Source: Paenibacillus sp. yr247
Lineage (GTDB): Bacteria > Bacillota > Bacilli > Paenibacillales > NBRC-103111
Direction: 5' to 3'
NCBI RefSeq assembly: GCF_900103825.1
Contig: NZ_FNIF01000010.1
Coordinates: 108,745 to 172,744, forward strand
DNA length: 64,000 nucleotides
Positions 55,219 through 63,804 of the stretch are shown one piece after another. A program made the position numbers and the translations under genes. The notes beneath the pieces were generated by a model that did not search any database, had not been told where the DNA came from, and saw only the letters and a program-made list of their open reading frames with translations. How positions within the stretch are numbered: position 1 is the first letter of the stretch; each line of letters opens with the position of its first letter.

Positions 55219-56397
55219 TTATTGTGATGTAACTTTAGAATAATAACGATTAAATCTGATTGAATAAATCAACACATAGATAACGATTAGCGCAGCAAAC
55301 AAATTTAGAAGAATCAACGAGAAGTTCAACTTAAAAAATTGAGTCAGCACTCCGACGCCAACAACCGGAACAATGAATCCGGAGTAGCCGCATAAATAAA
55401 ATGCCGAAATTACTTGCGGACGTTCTTCCGGCTTCGGCAACTGGCTGGCAAACCTTAAAGTAACTTGAAACGTCCACCCGCCGCCGATAGCTTGAATGAA
55501 TATGCCGGCCCAGAGCAAAAATAAATTCGCTGTCTGACCGGAAATAACAACGACCCACGATCCAATGGCAAGAAACAGGATTGCTATACGCATCCGTGTA
55601 ACGGGATTACGCGGCCATGGAAAGAATTGCATCAAGGCCCCCCCGCCTAAAAGCAGCAAAATTAACAACCCGGAAATAGAGAGATTGGCGGTGTGAATGA
55701 CGTTCTTGGCGAAAGAAGGAATAAGAGAAAACACAATTCCGTTTAACGTGAAAACGGTAAAGATCGGAAGTCCGATAAAAGACCAAAAATGGGAACGAAT
55801 GTTGTCAGGAACACCAAGCGAAATCTTAGTTTTAGCCTGTTTCTGCGCTTGGGAATCTTCGTGCTTTGGTAATATTTCCAGAAATACCAAGGAGCTCAAT
55901 AACATGACGAGCAGAAACCAATATGGCAAACGAAGCGGCTGAAAATGCAAATATTGCACGACTAAACCTGCAATGGCAGGGCCCAGGCCAAAACCAATGG
56001 TTACTGTTACTCCTGATAACTTGATTGCCGTACTCACTTTATCGCGAGAGGTTTGATTTAATAAAAAAGCGCTGGCAGTACCCGTAAAAGCGCCATATGC
56101 GATGCCTTCTAAAATCCTTGCCGCATAAAGCATCCAGACGTTGAAGCTCCCTAGAAAGAGCAACGTCGATGCGATGGAAATCCATATACTGCAGCGAAGC
56201 ACCCTTTTCAATCCCCAGGCGCTCCCTCTGGCTCCCACGACAAGCAAGGTCGGCAGCAGAATAGCGGCATAAACGGCAAACAAAATGGTGATTTCCAGAC
56301 TGCTCAGCCGATAATGCTCCCCATATAAAGGGAATAATGAGGAAATAAACGTAGCTCCGCAGGACATCATAAGAATAACCCAAAGCATACTTTTCAT
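55219..56397 (-). CDS. MFS transporter
   Basis: Major facilitator of 392 residues with about 12 helices. The loop after helix 2 carries VGARGSAWGLKRVLR in the place of the MFS signature, helix 4 region has ARILEGIAYGAFTGTASAFL, and helix 5 has GVTVTIGFGLGPAIAGLV, the antiporter-like motif C. AAGGAGA precedes ATG 56397. It is probably an efflux protein; the substrate is unknown. It is oriented like the SDR genes that follow, but a hairpin and 200 bp separate them. Confidence 0.85.
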   Translation of the reverse strand: MKSMLWVILMMSCGATFISSLFPLYGEHYRLSSLEITILFAVYAAILLPTLLVVGARGSAWGLKRVLRCSIWISIASTLLFLGSFNVWMLYAARILEGIAYGAFTGTASAFLLNQTSRDKVSTAIKLSGVTVTIGFGLGPAIAGLVVQYLHFQPLRLPYWFLLVMLLSSLVFLEILPKHEDSQAQKQAKTKISLGVPDNIRSHFWSFIGLPIFTVFTLNGIVFSLIPSFAKNVIHTANLSISGLLILLLLGGGALMQFFPWPRNPVTRMRIAILFLAIGSWVVVISGQTANLFLLWAGIFIQAIGGGWTFQVTLRFASQLPKPEERPQVISAFYLCGYSGFIVPVVGVGVLTQFFKLNFSLILLNLFAALIVIYVLIYSIRFNRYYSKVTSQ

Positions 56398-56525
56398 AAA
56401 AGTTCTCCTTTTTCTAATTTAAGATTACCTGCTAGTAAGTGATCTTATCTCATAGTTGAAATGCTTATCTTCTAATTAAGCTGGTGTCTGATGAAAATAA
56501 TGTTTTTAGACTGATCCATTATAAA

Positions 56526-56582
56526 GAAACAGCGGCGGTTAAAGAACCTAAAAAGAAAGTCTTAGACTACGGCTGCTGTTTC
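56526..56582 (-). terminator. Weak hairpin after the truncated SDR
   Basis: Arms GAAACAGC and GCTGTTTC (56526-56533 and 56575-56582) with an inner AGTCTAAGACT; on the minus strand TTTATAAT follows. It could end the SDR transcripts. Confidence 0.4.
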
Positions 56583-56596
56583 AGCCTGTTATTCAA

Positions 56597-57106
56597 TTAG
56601 TTCGCTTCAGCCGAACGCTCCAACCATGTGTTGACTTCTTCAAGCCGTTTGGTATAAGCTTCGCGTATCGTATATGCAGCTTGAGAACCAACCGTCAATC
56701 GAAGCGGCGAATTGTCGCTTTTTATAACTGAAATGATCAATTGCACAGCTTTTGCCGGGTCGCCGATCTTGATGTTCGACATTCCTTTCTCGTATGCTTC
56801 ATACAGCGGTGCATATTCTTGTTTCTTCTCGGTATGCTGCATCGATTCGCCAAAAAACTCTGTTGCGTACACGGAAGGCTCCACGATCGTCGTCTTGATC
56901 CCGAAGCTTTCGAACTCTTTCGCGAACGCTTCGGAGAAGCCTTCAACTGCAAACTTGGATGCAGCGTATAGGCTGTACGGAGGCATGGACCAAGTTCCGA
57001 AGAAGGATGAAAAATTAACGAAATGTCCCGATCCTTGACGTTTAAAGACTGGTAGTGTCGCTCGGATGACATCTAGTACACCGAACACGTTGACGTCGAT
57101 TTCCAA
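56597..57106 (-). pseudogene. Truncated short-chain dehydrogenase (N-terminal half missing)
   Basis: 169 codons corresponding to the second half of a classical SDR: VNVFGVLDVIRATLPVFKRQ, the catalytic Ser region FVNFSSFFGTWS, YSLYAASKFAVEGFSEAFA with Tyr and Lys of YxxxK, and IVEPSVYATEF. The Rossmann glycine motif and cofactor-binding half are absent; a stop lies just upstream of the first possible codon (TTG 57106). It directly follows an intact SDR gene (57166-57864) of a different sequence. A deletion is the likely cause. Confidence 0.75.
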
Positions 57107-57165
57107 AGATCACGACGTCATAGGGGAGCTTTTTCACCGCATATCACTTTATTTTATTTATTGTT

Positions 57166-57864
57166 TTAGGATATCTGAGGATATAACGCGGATACTCCGC
57201 CGGCGAGATCTTTTTGAATCTTGCGGCTCCTGTCATCGGCGATAATTTCAAGGCTGTCCGACGCTAACCCATCAATGGCAATTTTTGCAATATCTGCGGG
57301 GTTGGACTTAGGAACTTTAAAGCCTGACCCCATGTCTGTATCCATAGGGCCCACATGTAAGCCGGCGACTCTAACATTTTGAGGATGAAGATTTAAGCGC
57401 AGCACGTTCGTCAGTCCCCACTCAGCTGCCTTTGCAGCCGTATAAGCTCCGTAACCTCCTACACTAACCCACGATAATACGGAAAGAATATTCAGTATCG
57501 AACCTCCCCCATTTTTCGCAATGATAGGCGCGAAATCACGAATCATGGATAATGTCCCAAAGACATGCGTATCAAACTCCAATTTTATTTGATCGAGATC
57601 ACCATCAAGCAAAGAAGCGCCTGTAGACACACCAGCATTGTTGATCAGTAGCGTAACGTCTTTAGCGGTCTCGGCAGCTGCAGCCACCTCTTGTGGGTTG
57701 GTAATATCAAGCTTTACAGGTATCGCACCGGGAATGTCGACGGATTCCGGATTTCTTGCGCCGGCATAAACTTTAGCCCCTCTGGAAAGAAGTTCAAGCG
57801 CTAGATGGCGGCCAAGACCTCGGTTTGCACCGGTGATAAATGCGATTTGTTTAGAAATATTCAT
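57166..57864 (-). CDS. Short-chain dehydrogenase/reductase (SDR)
   Basis: NAD(P)-dependent oxidoreductase of 232 residues. Glycine motif ITGANRGLGRHLA (about 10-22), the NNAG motif (LLINNAGVSTG), catalytic Ser in ILNILSVLSWVSVGG, YGAYTAAKAAEWG with Tyr and Lys, and VGPMDTDMG. AAAAGGAGC precedes ATG 57864. A TetR-type palindrome lies upstream, and a TetR gene follows it in the same orientation, so the SDR pair is probably under TetR control. Substrate unknown. Confidence 0.9.
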   Translation of the reverse strand: MNISKQIAFITGANRGLGRHLALELLSRGAKVYAGARNPESVDIPGAIPVKLDITNPQEVAAAAETAKDVTLLINNAGVSTGASLLDGDLDQIKLEFDTHVFGTLSMIRDFAPIIAKNGGGSILNILSVLSWVSVGGYGAYTAAKAAEWGLTNVLRLNLHPQNVRVAGLHVGPMDTDMGSGFKVPKSNPADIAKIAIDGLASDSLEIIADDRSRKIQKDLAGGVSALYPQIS

Positions 57865-58210
57865 TTGTATTTGCTCCTTTTATTGGTTTTTGCATACATA
57901 GCCTCATTACTAAAAGCTGCTGTAGCATCTAATTAGGGGGAACAAGGTTGACTAAGCTCCATACCAGAGCGCGCAGTCGGTATAATGCAAGTATCCCCTA
58001 GATTCCCATCTACCAACCCATTACCACTTCGATTGCTTGATGCGCAGCAGATACAGCTTGCGAACGCAATCGCAATGATGATGAGAAGCGACATCCCCCA
58101 GTAAATATAGGAAGAGCCTTAATGGCGCTTCTTTCGGAAATTGTATTTTCGGAAATCGACAAAACTAATCATGTATAGAAATTGCACAAGATACGCGAAA
58201 ATTTTTTTTG
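57865..58210. other. Gap upstream of the SDR gene, with a membrane-protein scrap
   Basis: A 53-codon minus-strand frame (57933-58094) begins MSLLIIIAIAFASCICCASS, a single hydrophobic helix followed by a polar tail. It has no clear ribosome site, is preceded by a stop, and may be the end of a lost membrane transporter. The rest carries the leader of the SDR gene. Confidence 0.35.
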
Positions 58211-58224
58211 AGAATGATCGTTCT
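58211..58224. promoter_or_regulatory. TetR-type operator
   Basis: AGAATGATCGTTCT, a 14-bp near-perfect palindrome (one mismatched pair) around GATC. It lies between the TetR gene end and the SDR genes, and resembles operators of TetR repressors of drug or SDR genes. Confidence 0.55.
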
Positions 58225-58244
58225 AATAACTTTAAAAAAAAATG

Positions 58245-58823
58245 TTAATCTTGCAAGAGGCTTATCGATAGGTTGGCAATGCGCTGAAGCTTTTCTTTGG
58301 CAGCCGAGGTCCGCGCCATGACCCGCAATCCGACTAACGTATTGTGCAATAATTCAGCCAGATCATCCGCTTCGACATTTTTCGTGAACTCGCCATTCTG
58401 CTGCCCCCAGACAACGATGTCCTTCAGCAAATGTTCCGTATTCTCAAAAGCTTGGGTGGCTCTCGCATCCACTTCCGCGTCCCGATTCGCCAATTCCACT
58501 GCCGAATTCACGAACATGCAGCCGGGCGGCGTATCGCCTTCGACGTTCATGCTGTATTCGTAAATAGTACGAAGCGCCTGTGAAGCCGTCTCAGCTTGTT
58601 TGATCGCTGTTGCCATTCTGCCGTTGAATCTGTCGCCGAAGCGATTCATCGCTTTGAGGAACAAGGTGTGTTTATCGGTAAACGTGTCGTACAAACTTCT
58701 TCTATGGATCCCCATATGCTCGACAAGATCATTCATGGATGTTTTTTCGTAGCCTTGTTCCCAAAATAGCTTCATGGCTTTTTCCAGTACTTCGTTCTCT
58801 TCGAATTCTTTGCTTCTAGCCAT
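58245..58823 (-). CDS. TetR/AcrR-family transcriptional regulator
   Basis: Repressor of 192 residues with N-terminal HTH (VLEKAMKLFWEQGYEKTSMN, DLVEHMGIHRRSLYDTFTDK) and the conserved TPPGCMFVNSAVEL of the TetR C-terminal family 16-like ligand domain (CMFVN). The start is ATG 58823 behind AAGGGGTGATG, which removes 29 residues of the longest frame. It is upstream of and co-oriented with the two SDR genes. Confidence 0.88.
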   Translation of the reverse strand: MARSKEFEENEVLEKAMKLFWEQGYEKTSMNDLVEHMGIHRRSLYDTFTDKHTLFLKAMNRFGDRFNGRMATAIKQAETASQALRTIYEYSMNVEGDTPPGCMFVNSAVELANRDAEVDARATQAFENTEHLLKDIVVWGQQNGEFTKNVEADDLAELLHNTLVGLRVMARTSAAKEKLQRIANLSISLLQD

Positions 58824-59168
58824 CCCATCATCACCCCTTAACGCATCATAACATATCGGGAACGTTCGGTAAAGAATTGGATGAAATTGGCCGCTCGAGC
58901 CTCGCTCCATTACGCCCGGTCGGTATGAACGGTCTTGCCTTCATAGAACATATGATCCGGGTCCTCTTCATTCTCTTTGGCCGACAAGGTGGCTGTGGTT
59001 AATTTATAGATGGCGGTTTTACTGCCTAGGGTGGAAACATATCGTCTACATGACTCCTCCCCAGCGGTCGATCATAATAGACTGGAACATTTTAGTCCAG
59101 CATGACCTGCATCGCTTCTGTTGCCTCGTAAAAAATGTGATATTCCCAAATTGATTAGAAAACGGAGA
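58824..59168. other. Gap with a short 3' gene fragment
   Basis: On the minus strand a frame ending at 58910 reads SKTAIYKLTTATLSAKENEE and DPDHMFYEGKTVHTDRA before its stop, with no start codon and stops in the upstream part (near 59055). It looks like the tail of a lost gene; no family recognised. No promoter stands out. Confidence 0.35.
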
Positions 59169-59316
59169 CCACTGAAAAAGTCCTGTCGGCTTTTTACTAA
59201 GATGCAAAATGACAGTTTTTAGCCTGTAAGAAGGCTTAAAACTGTCTTTTCGCTAATTTTCTTCGACATCAAACTTGAAAATCAATGCTAACGGAAAAGC
59301 TTGTCTTTTTCAGTGG
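59169..59316. mobile_element. MITE-like element of 148 bp with 12-bp terminal inverted repeats
   Basis: The ends CCACTGAAAAAG (59169-59180) and CTTTTTCAGTGG (59305-59316) are exact reverse complements. The interior has a further hairpin (GACAGTTTTTAGCC / GGCTTAAAACTGTC) and no frame. The terminus resembles that of the IS1182-like element at the right window end (CCACTGAAGAAC), so it may be mobilised by such a transposase. No target duplication is evident. Confidence 0.6.
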
Positions 59317-59393
59317 CCACGCTTTACTCAACGGTTTTCGTAATAGCAAGCGAAGTTCAACTAACGTTCTCCGTTAAAAGGAGTGGGTACGTT

Positions 59394-59990
59394 TTATTTG
59401 AGCATCGAAACCACTTCTTCCGTTGTTCGAATCTTGCCCATACGAGGGAACTTGGTTTTCACTACATATTCATGTTCTTCTTTCGCCGTGGCTGTCATGG
59501 CATCTTCTACGAATACTTGATGATATCCGTGTTGAAACGCTTCTGTGGCTGTGGTGTCCACACCGATGGACGTGGAAATGCCGCACAACACGATCGTGTC
59601 GATACCACGGCGGCGCAGCTGAAGATCCAAATCCGTACCGAAGAAAGCTCCCCACTGACGTTTCGTCACCACATGGGCATTTAGGAAGCCCTCCAATTCA
59701 GGTATCAGATTGTCCCATCCTTCCGGCCATTGCATGGCATGCGGTGCGGCATCCGTTTTCGGATGTAACCAATCTTTGCCGTCTAAAGTGGAGACTCTGA
59801 CAAGCACGACAAAAGCCCCTTTGTTCGTGAAAGCTTCAACCAGTCTGCTTGCCTGTCCGACCACCTGCTGGGCCGAATTCGGGGCAAGCTGACCTCCCAA
59901 GCCTACAATCCCATTTTGCAGGTCGATCACGACCAGTGCTGTTTTCTCCGCATCTAATACTTCGGTTCCTGCTGTTTTTACGTTTGTCAT
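59394..59990 (-). CDS. Isochorismatase-family cysteine-hydrolase-fold protein
   Basis: Protein of 198 residues of the isochorismatase-like hydrolase fold. The Asp is in VVIDLQNGI (about 22), the Lys in [13 protein letters not shown] (about 111), and the third position, usually Cys, lies in [17 protein letters not shown] and appears as Gly, as in true isochorismatases rather than nicotinamidases. AGGAGAG precedes ATG 59990. It is separated from the MFS gene by 115 bp in the same direction. No siderophore genes are near, so the substrate is open. Confidence 0.88.
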   Translation of the reverse strand: MTNVKTAGTEVLDAEKTALVVIDLQNGIVGLGGQLAPNSAQQVVGQASRLVEAFTNKGAFVVLVRVSTLDGKDWLHPKTDAAPHAMQWPEGWDNLIPELEGFLNAHVVTKRQWGAFFGTDLDLQLRRRGIDTIVLCGISTSIGVDTTATEAFQHGYHQVFVEDAMTATAKEEHEYVVKTKFPRMGKIRTTEEVVSMLK

Positions 59991-60105
59991 GTTATTCTCT
60001 CCTATCTGATTAATTTGTATAAGTCCAACTTTTTTATGTTTAGTTTCTTAAACACCTTGAATTAAACCGCTGAATGCTCTGCTCCTCGCCACTCGCGTTT
60101 TTTTC

Positions 60106-61518
60106 TTATTCTCTCACTTTTCTTGTTTCATGCTTGCCGAATTTCTTGAGCGAACGGTCAAACAACGTCAATCCGACAAGAAGCGCCCCTATGGCGGTAC
60201 AAAACAAAGCTAAATGATGAACGCCCGCAGTCGTTGCGCCTGATTTTAAAAACAAGCCGTTTGCCGCGGAAGCCAGTATTGCCCCAATGTACATGGAGGT
60301 TCGGAATAATCCAGAAGTGGCCCCAATTTGTTCCGGCTGCGCTTGGAAATAGACGGCATTCTGATTCGCCAAGTTGAGCAGCCCCTGGGGAATTCCCATA
60401 AGGAGCGCGATTCCGACAAGCAGATAAATCGGACTGTTGTCCCGAACCGCAAATAGCAGCACGGATGTCGCGAGCAGAACCGAACCGCCTACCACCAGCT
60501 TAGACCGGATTGCCGGATTTTTTCCCAATGTGCTTGAAACGGCGAGCGCCGTCACAAACATCGGCAAGAGCAGGAGACCTGCGCTGGAAGGGGACAAGCT
60601 TCGGCTCTCTTCCAACCATTGGGTAAATCCATATATAAAACAGTACGTAACTACCGATGTTAACAAGTTCCGGGCATAAGTCTTCAATAAAGGGGCATTG
60701 CCGCCTAATACGCGCACATCGATAAACGGTTGTGCGGCCCTCATCTCCCTCAACCCGAATAGCACTCCAAAAACGACGGCAATCCCCATGTAATAAAGGG
60801 TATGGAGATGAGGATTCATCAAGAAAAGTAAGACTGACTGCAACATAACCGCAAATAAAATTATCCCGGTAAAATCGACGGCCTGCGCATGGTTGCCTTG
60901 ATCCTGCCGCAAGTTTTTGGGGAAGCGAAAATACCCGAGAAGAATACAGGCAACAGACAGTGGGACATTAACCAAGAAAGCACTTTGCCATCCCCCCCAT
61001 TCGATCAGCAGTCCGCCCAGCGCCGGGCCGATCAAGAGGATGGTCTGATTGGAAACTGTAAGAATAGTCAAAATCCCGGCCGGGCTTTTTTCACCCGTTC
61101 GATCGGCTTCGCTGCGAATCAGATACATGGACGCGGGATAGCCGGCGCATGTTCCGAATCCCAAAAGTACCCGCGCTCCGACCAGCCACCAAAGATTTGG
61201 GGCGAACATGGCGAGCAAACCGGAGAGCCCTACCAAAGAAGTGGCGATTAAAAATAGCAATTTCGGACCATAAAGGTCGATCAACTTCCCCACCACGGGT
61301 TGACCGATAGCGGTTGCCAAGTAAAGAGCAGAAACCAGCCACGCCGTTTGGGAGGGCAGGGCATGAAAAGCCGTGCCGATTGGAATCAATGCGATCGAAA
61401 TGATGGAGGAATTAATCGGATTTAAAATCGATCCGAGAACCATGGGAGCAATCAATTTGCGGTTAAAGCCGCTTTTCGCCCCTCTTTTCGCAAATGATCC
61501 ATTCTTTAAGAAGGCCAT
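60106..61518 (-). CDS. MFS drug-efflux-type transporter (DHA2-like)
   Basis: Transporter of 470 residues with 12-14 helices. Motif A is present as GKLIDLYGPKLL after helix 2, helix 4 has ARVLLGFGTCAGYPASMY, and motif C appears as LLIGPALGGLLIEWGGWQ with the following region FLVNVPLSVACI, typical of EmrB/QacA-like exporters. The start is ATG 61518 behind GGAGGGAGGAT. It is divergent from a TetR gene, with two palindromes between, suggesting repressor-controlled efflux. Confidence 0.88.
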   Translation of the reverse strand: MAFLKNGSFAKRGAKSGFNRKLIAPMVLGSILNPINSSIISIALIPIGTAFHALPSQTAWLVSALYLATAIGQPVVGKLIDLYGPKLLFLIATSLVGLSGLLAMFAPNLWWLVGARVLLGFGTCAGYPASMYLIRSEADRTGEKSPAGILTILTVSNQTILLIGPALGGLLIEWGGWQSAFLVNVPLSVACILLGYFRFPKNLRQDQGNHAQAVDFTGIILFAVMLQSVLLFLMNPHLHTLYYMGIAVVFGVLFGLREMRAAQPFIDVRVLGGNAPLLKTYARNLLTSVVTYCFIYGFTQWLEESRSLSPSSAGLLLLPMFVTALAVSSTLGKNPAIRSKLVVGGSVLLATSVLLFAVRDNSPIYLLVGIALLMGIPQGLLNLANQNAVYFQAQPEQIGATSGLFRTSMYIGAILASAANGLFLKSGATTAGVHHLALFCTAIGALLVGLTLFDRSLKKFGKHETRKVRE

Positions 61519-61553
61519 ATCCTCCCTCCTTTCCACTAAATATATAGAAACAA

Positions 61554-61568
61554 ACTATTTATTATAGT
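61554..61568. promoter_or_regulatory. Operator 1 of the TetR/MFS pair
   Basis: ACTAT-TTATT-ATAGT, a palindrome with 5-base arms. The second copy with the same arms is at 61610-61624, 56 bp away centre to centre. Spacing and position between divergent genes fit TetR operators. Confidence 0.55.
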
Positions 61569-61609
61569 TTAGCCATTTCTTATGATACACCCCTCCAGTC
61601 GATTTGTAA

Positions 61610-61624
61610 ACTATTTTATATAGT
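61610..61624. promoter_or_regulatory. Operator 2 of the TetR/MFS pair
   Basis: ACTAT-TTTAT-ATAGT, about 40 bp upstream of the TetR start; same arms as operator 1. A TTATTTATAGTAAC stretch next to it may be a degenerate third half. Confidence 0.55.
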
Positions 61625-61660
61625 GATAAATTATTTATAGTAACTTGAGCGAGGTGCACC

Positions 61661-62230
61661 ATGGTCCAAAAAAGAAACTTAACCAAAGATAAGATCATAG
61701 CCGCCGCTTTGGAATTTGCCAATGACATTGGCGTCAGAGAGCTGACGTTCCCGAGGCTTGCCGAGAAATTGGGAATTAAGTACCCATCCTTATATAACCA
61801 TTATCCCAATTTGGAGGAATTGCGCACCGATATGGCAGCCTGGCTATTCCGGCTCTTGAATGAGGAAGTCGGCCGCTCCCTGATCGGAAAATCCAGAGGA
61901 GCAGCCGTTTCCATTTATGCAACCGCCTACCGTAATTTGGCCATGAAGTATCGCGGATCGTACGAGCTGTTGACCTCCATCCCCAAACAAGGCAACAAGT
62001 CGTTATATGAGGAATCCTCCAAACACGCAGCGATACTGATGCAAATCCTGGAGAGCTTTGAGCTCGATCGAGCCGCTCTGATTCATAAAAGCCGCTTCCT
62101 TAGAAGCGCGATCCATGGCTTTATTTCGCTGAACATATTGGGGTTTCTTCAGACTGAAATTGCAGTGTCGACCGAGGAGAGTTTTCTAAATATGATTTCC
62201 GATATCATCGCCTTGTGTGAACAAAAGTGA
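61661..62230 (+). CDS. TetR/AcrR-family regulator (TetR-C-WHG type)
   Basis: Repressor of 189 residues: HTH with IIAAALEFANDIGVRELTFP and RLAEKLGIKYPSLYNHYPNL, then a C-terminal domain with RSAIHGFISLNILGF, the pattern of the WHG-type TetR ligand domain. GAGGTG precedes the ATG. It is divergent from the MFS exporter, which is its probable target, and ends in a strong terminator about 230 bp downstream. Confidence 0.88.
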   Translation: MVQKRNLTKDKIIAAALEFANDIGVRELTFPRLAEKLGIKYPSLYNHYPNLEELRTDMAAWLFRLLNEEVGRSLIGKSRGAAVSIYATAYRNLAMKYRGSYELLTSIPKQGNKSLYEESSKHAAILMQILESFELDRAALIHKSRFLRSAIHGFISLNILGFLQTEIAVSTEESFLNMISDIIALCEQK

Positions 62231-62458
62231 ATATACTGCCCAATTGTCTCACTTTGGTTGGCTCTGGATTCCTGCAACTGGTTTTAACATATTTTTGTTT
62301 AAAAGGGTCTTCGGATTTTGTGGTGGGATGGACAAGAGCCAAAGGACCCTTCCTTAAAGGTTAAAATAAAGAAGTTTTTGACCAAAATATTTAATTGGTC
62401 CGATGCGAAATAAAGTCCCAGATTACAGCTGTTTTGCCTCGTCTCTTCCTCAAAATAA

Positions 62459-62503
62459 AATGGGGTAGGCAATTGTGATGATTGCCTACCCCATTATTTT
62501 TTG
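62459..62503. terminator. Strong hairpin terminator between TetR and madM
   Basis: Arms AATGGGGTAGGCAAT and ATTGCCTACCCCATT, 15 perfect pairs with a 7-base loop, then ATTTTTTG on the plus strand and TTTTATTTTG on the minus strand. It may serve both convergent transcripts. Confidence 0.85.
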
Positions 62504-62554
62504 TACATCATCTTGCATTTAAATTATTTTCTTACGATTTTTGAAATAAATCGT

Positions 62555-62680
62555 CTAACGAATTCTGCAACAATGCTAACGAATTAAGGCATTTCACACA
62601 ATATAAATGTGATATTCCAGAATTAATTAGAATTTGCTGTTTGTAAGTCGAAAGCCGCTATCTGTTGCAGAATTTGTTAG
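62555..62680. repeat. Intergenic inverted repeat, family member also at 32.9 kb
   Basis: Arms 62555-62572 (CTAACGAATTCTGCAACA) and 62663-62680 are reverse complements with two mismatches. The interior holds CCAGAATTAATTAGAATT, whose complement recurs at 32.95 kb. No frame. It is a dispersed non-coding element. Confidence 0.55.
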
Positions 62681-62777
62681 AAAAAATTCCCATATTTAAA
62701 ATCAATTATTGCATAAATATACAACAATGCTCAGCGATATGACAGCATGGGAGTTCCTTTAAACCAATTGGCAGTCG

Positions 62778-63542
62778 TCAGCCCAGAAGGGCCCTAGTTA
62801 TCAGGAATAATATGGACGGGCACAACAAGCAGCCAATTCCTGTGTGAAAGGTGGATGTGATCGCACCATAAGGCACCAGCTTAGGATCTGTTGCTGCTAA
62901 GCCGGCTGCAACACCGCTAGCAGTACCCATTGTTCCTCCATACACCAGCGCTGTGCGAGGATTATCTAGTCCGATATACTTCGCGATAAACGGCGTTGTA
63001 GACATAACTAAAATGGATTTAATGACGCCTGTCGCAATACTTAAAGCAATGATACTGGAATTGGCACCGATCGCTGCTCCTGTCACAGGTCCCACAATGT
63101 ACGTTACTGCCCCCGCTCCAATAGTTGTGAGGGCAACGGGATCCGTGTACCCGAATGCTAACGCAACGAAAACTCCAGAGGCGAATTGAAACAAGATCCC
63201 AATTATTAATCCCAGAAATCCGCGTACTCCCGCTTGCTTCACTTCATCTAAACTCGCACCGAAGACGGTGGAAACGATCGCAAAATCTCGAAGCATGCCG
63301 CCGCCAAGCAAGCCGATCCCAGCAAACATAGGGATATCGGCAAGCCCCTTTTGTCCACCTGTAATTGTACCGCCGTAATAAGCAAGAATAAGTCCGATAA
63401 TGATGGCTATCGCTGAACCATGCACTCTCCCCTTGGTCAACTTCCCTGAAAGCAAGTATGAAAAGTACATCACAACCCCAACTACGGTAAAAGCAGTAAC
63501 TAGACTATAATTTTTCAAAATATTATGAATTGCCTCCAGCAT
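62778..63542 (-). CDS. madM: Malonate transporter subunit MadM
   Basis: Membrane protein of 254 residues with many helices, matching MadM of the MadL/MadM malonate:sodium symporter: KGRVHGSAIAIIIGLILAYY, ADIPMFAGIGLLGGGMLRDF, AVTYIVGPVTGAAIGANS and ALVYGGTMGTASGVAAGLAA. GGAGGAG precedes ATG 63542. The partner madL lies directly upstream but is broken, so the transporter is presumably non-functional unless another madL exists. The malonate decarboxylase genes are not in the window. Confidence 0.88.
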   Translation of the reverse strand: MLEAIHNILKNYSLVTAFTVVGVVMYFSYLLSGKLTKGRVHGSAIAIIIGLILAYYGGTITGGQKGLADIPMFAGIGLLGGGMLRDFAIVSTVFGASLDEVKQAGVRGFLGLIIGILFQFASGVFVALAFGYTDPVALTTIGAGAVTYIVGPVTGAAIGANSSIIALSIATGVIKSILVMSTTPFIAKYIGLDNPRTALVYGGTMGTASGVAAGLAATDPKLVPYGAITSTFHTGIGCLLCPSILFLITRALLG

Positions 63543-63568
63543 GCAATCTCCTCCTTTCTAAGTATGGA

Positions 63569-63680
63569 TCAAACATGAAGTTCATTTTTTAATTTCTTTT
63601 CGATATCAGCCTTCTGGCGGCTCTCCTTGCTCATAATCGGGACCAGCGCATAAGAGAAAGCCACTGCGGAGATGGCGAGG
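63569..63680 (-). pseudogene. madL: 3' end of madL, cut by an IS element
   Basis: The last 37 codons read GLAISAVAFSYALVPIMSKE and then SRQKADIEKKLKNELHV. They fit the C-terminus of MadL and sit 26 bp before madM as in intact mad operons. To the right of 63680 the sequence becomes the end of an IS1182-like element; a short chimaeric frame starts within the element at 63754. Confidence 0.7.
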
Positions 63681-63726
63681 CCACTGAAGAACTCACTGTT
63701 TTTCAGGATCCCTAAATTCTCTACAC

Positions 63727-63774
63727 AAAAAGACGACTCATTTCCATTTTTCAATGGGCTTGAGCCGTCTTTTT
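63727..63774 (-). terminator. Terminator of the IS transposase
   Basis: Arms AAAAAGACG (63727-63735) and CGTCTTTTT (63766-63774) extended by CTCA/TGAG; located 30 bp after the transposase stop on the minus strand. Confidence 0.75.
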
Positions 63775-63804
63775 CTTATCTCTTACATCTTTATTTGTTG
63801 GATT

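Noticed and set aside
56741..57072. Frames antisense to or overlapping the truncated SDR
   Set aside because: They are shadows of the SDR remnant; none has a domain or start signal.
63569..63754. 61-codon frame as a genuine small gene
   Set aside because: Its first part is IS end sequence and its second part is the madL tail, so it is a chimaera formed by insertion.
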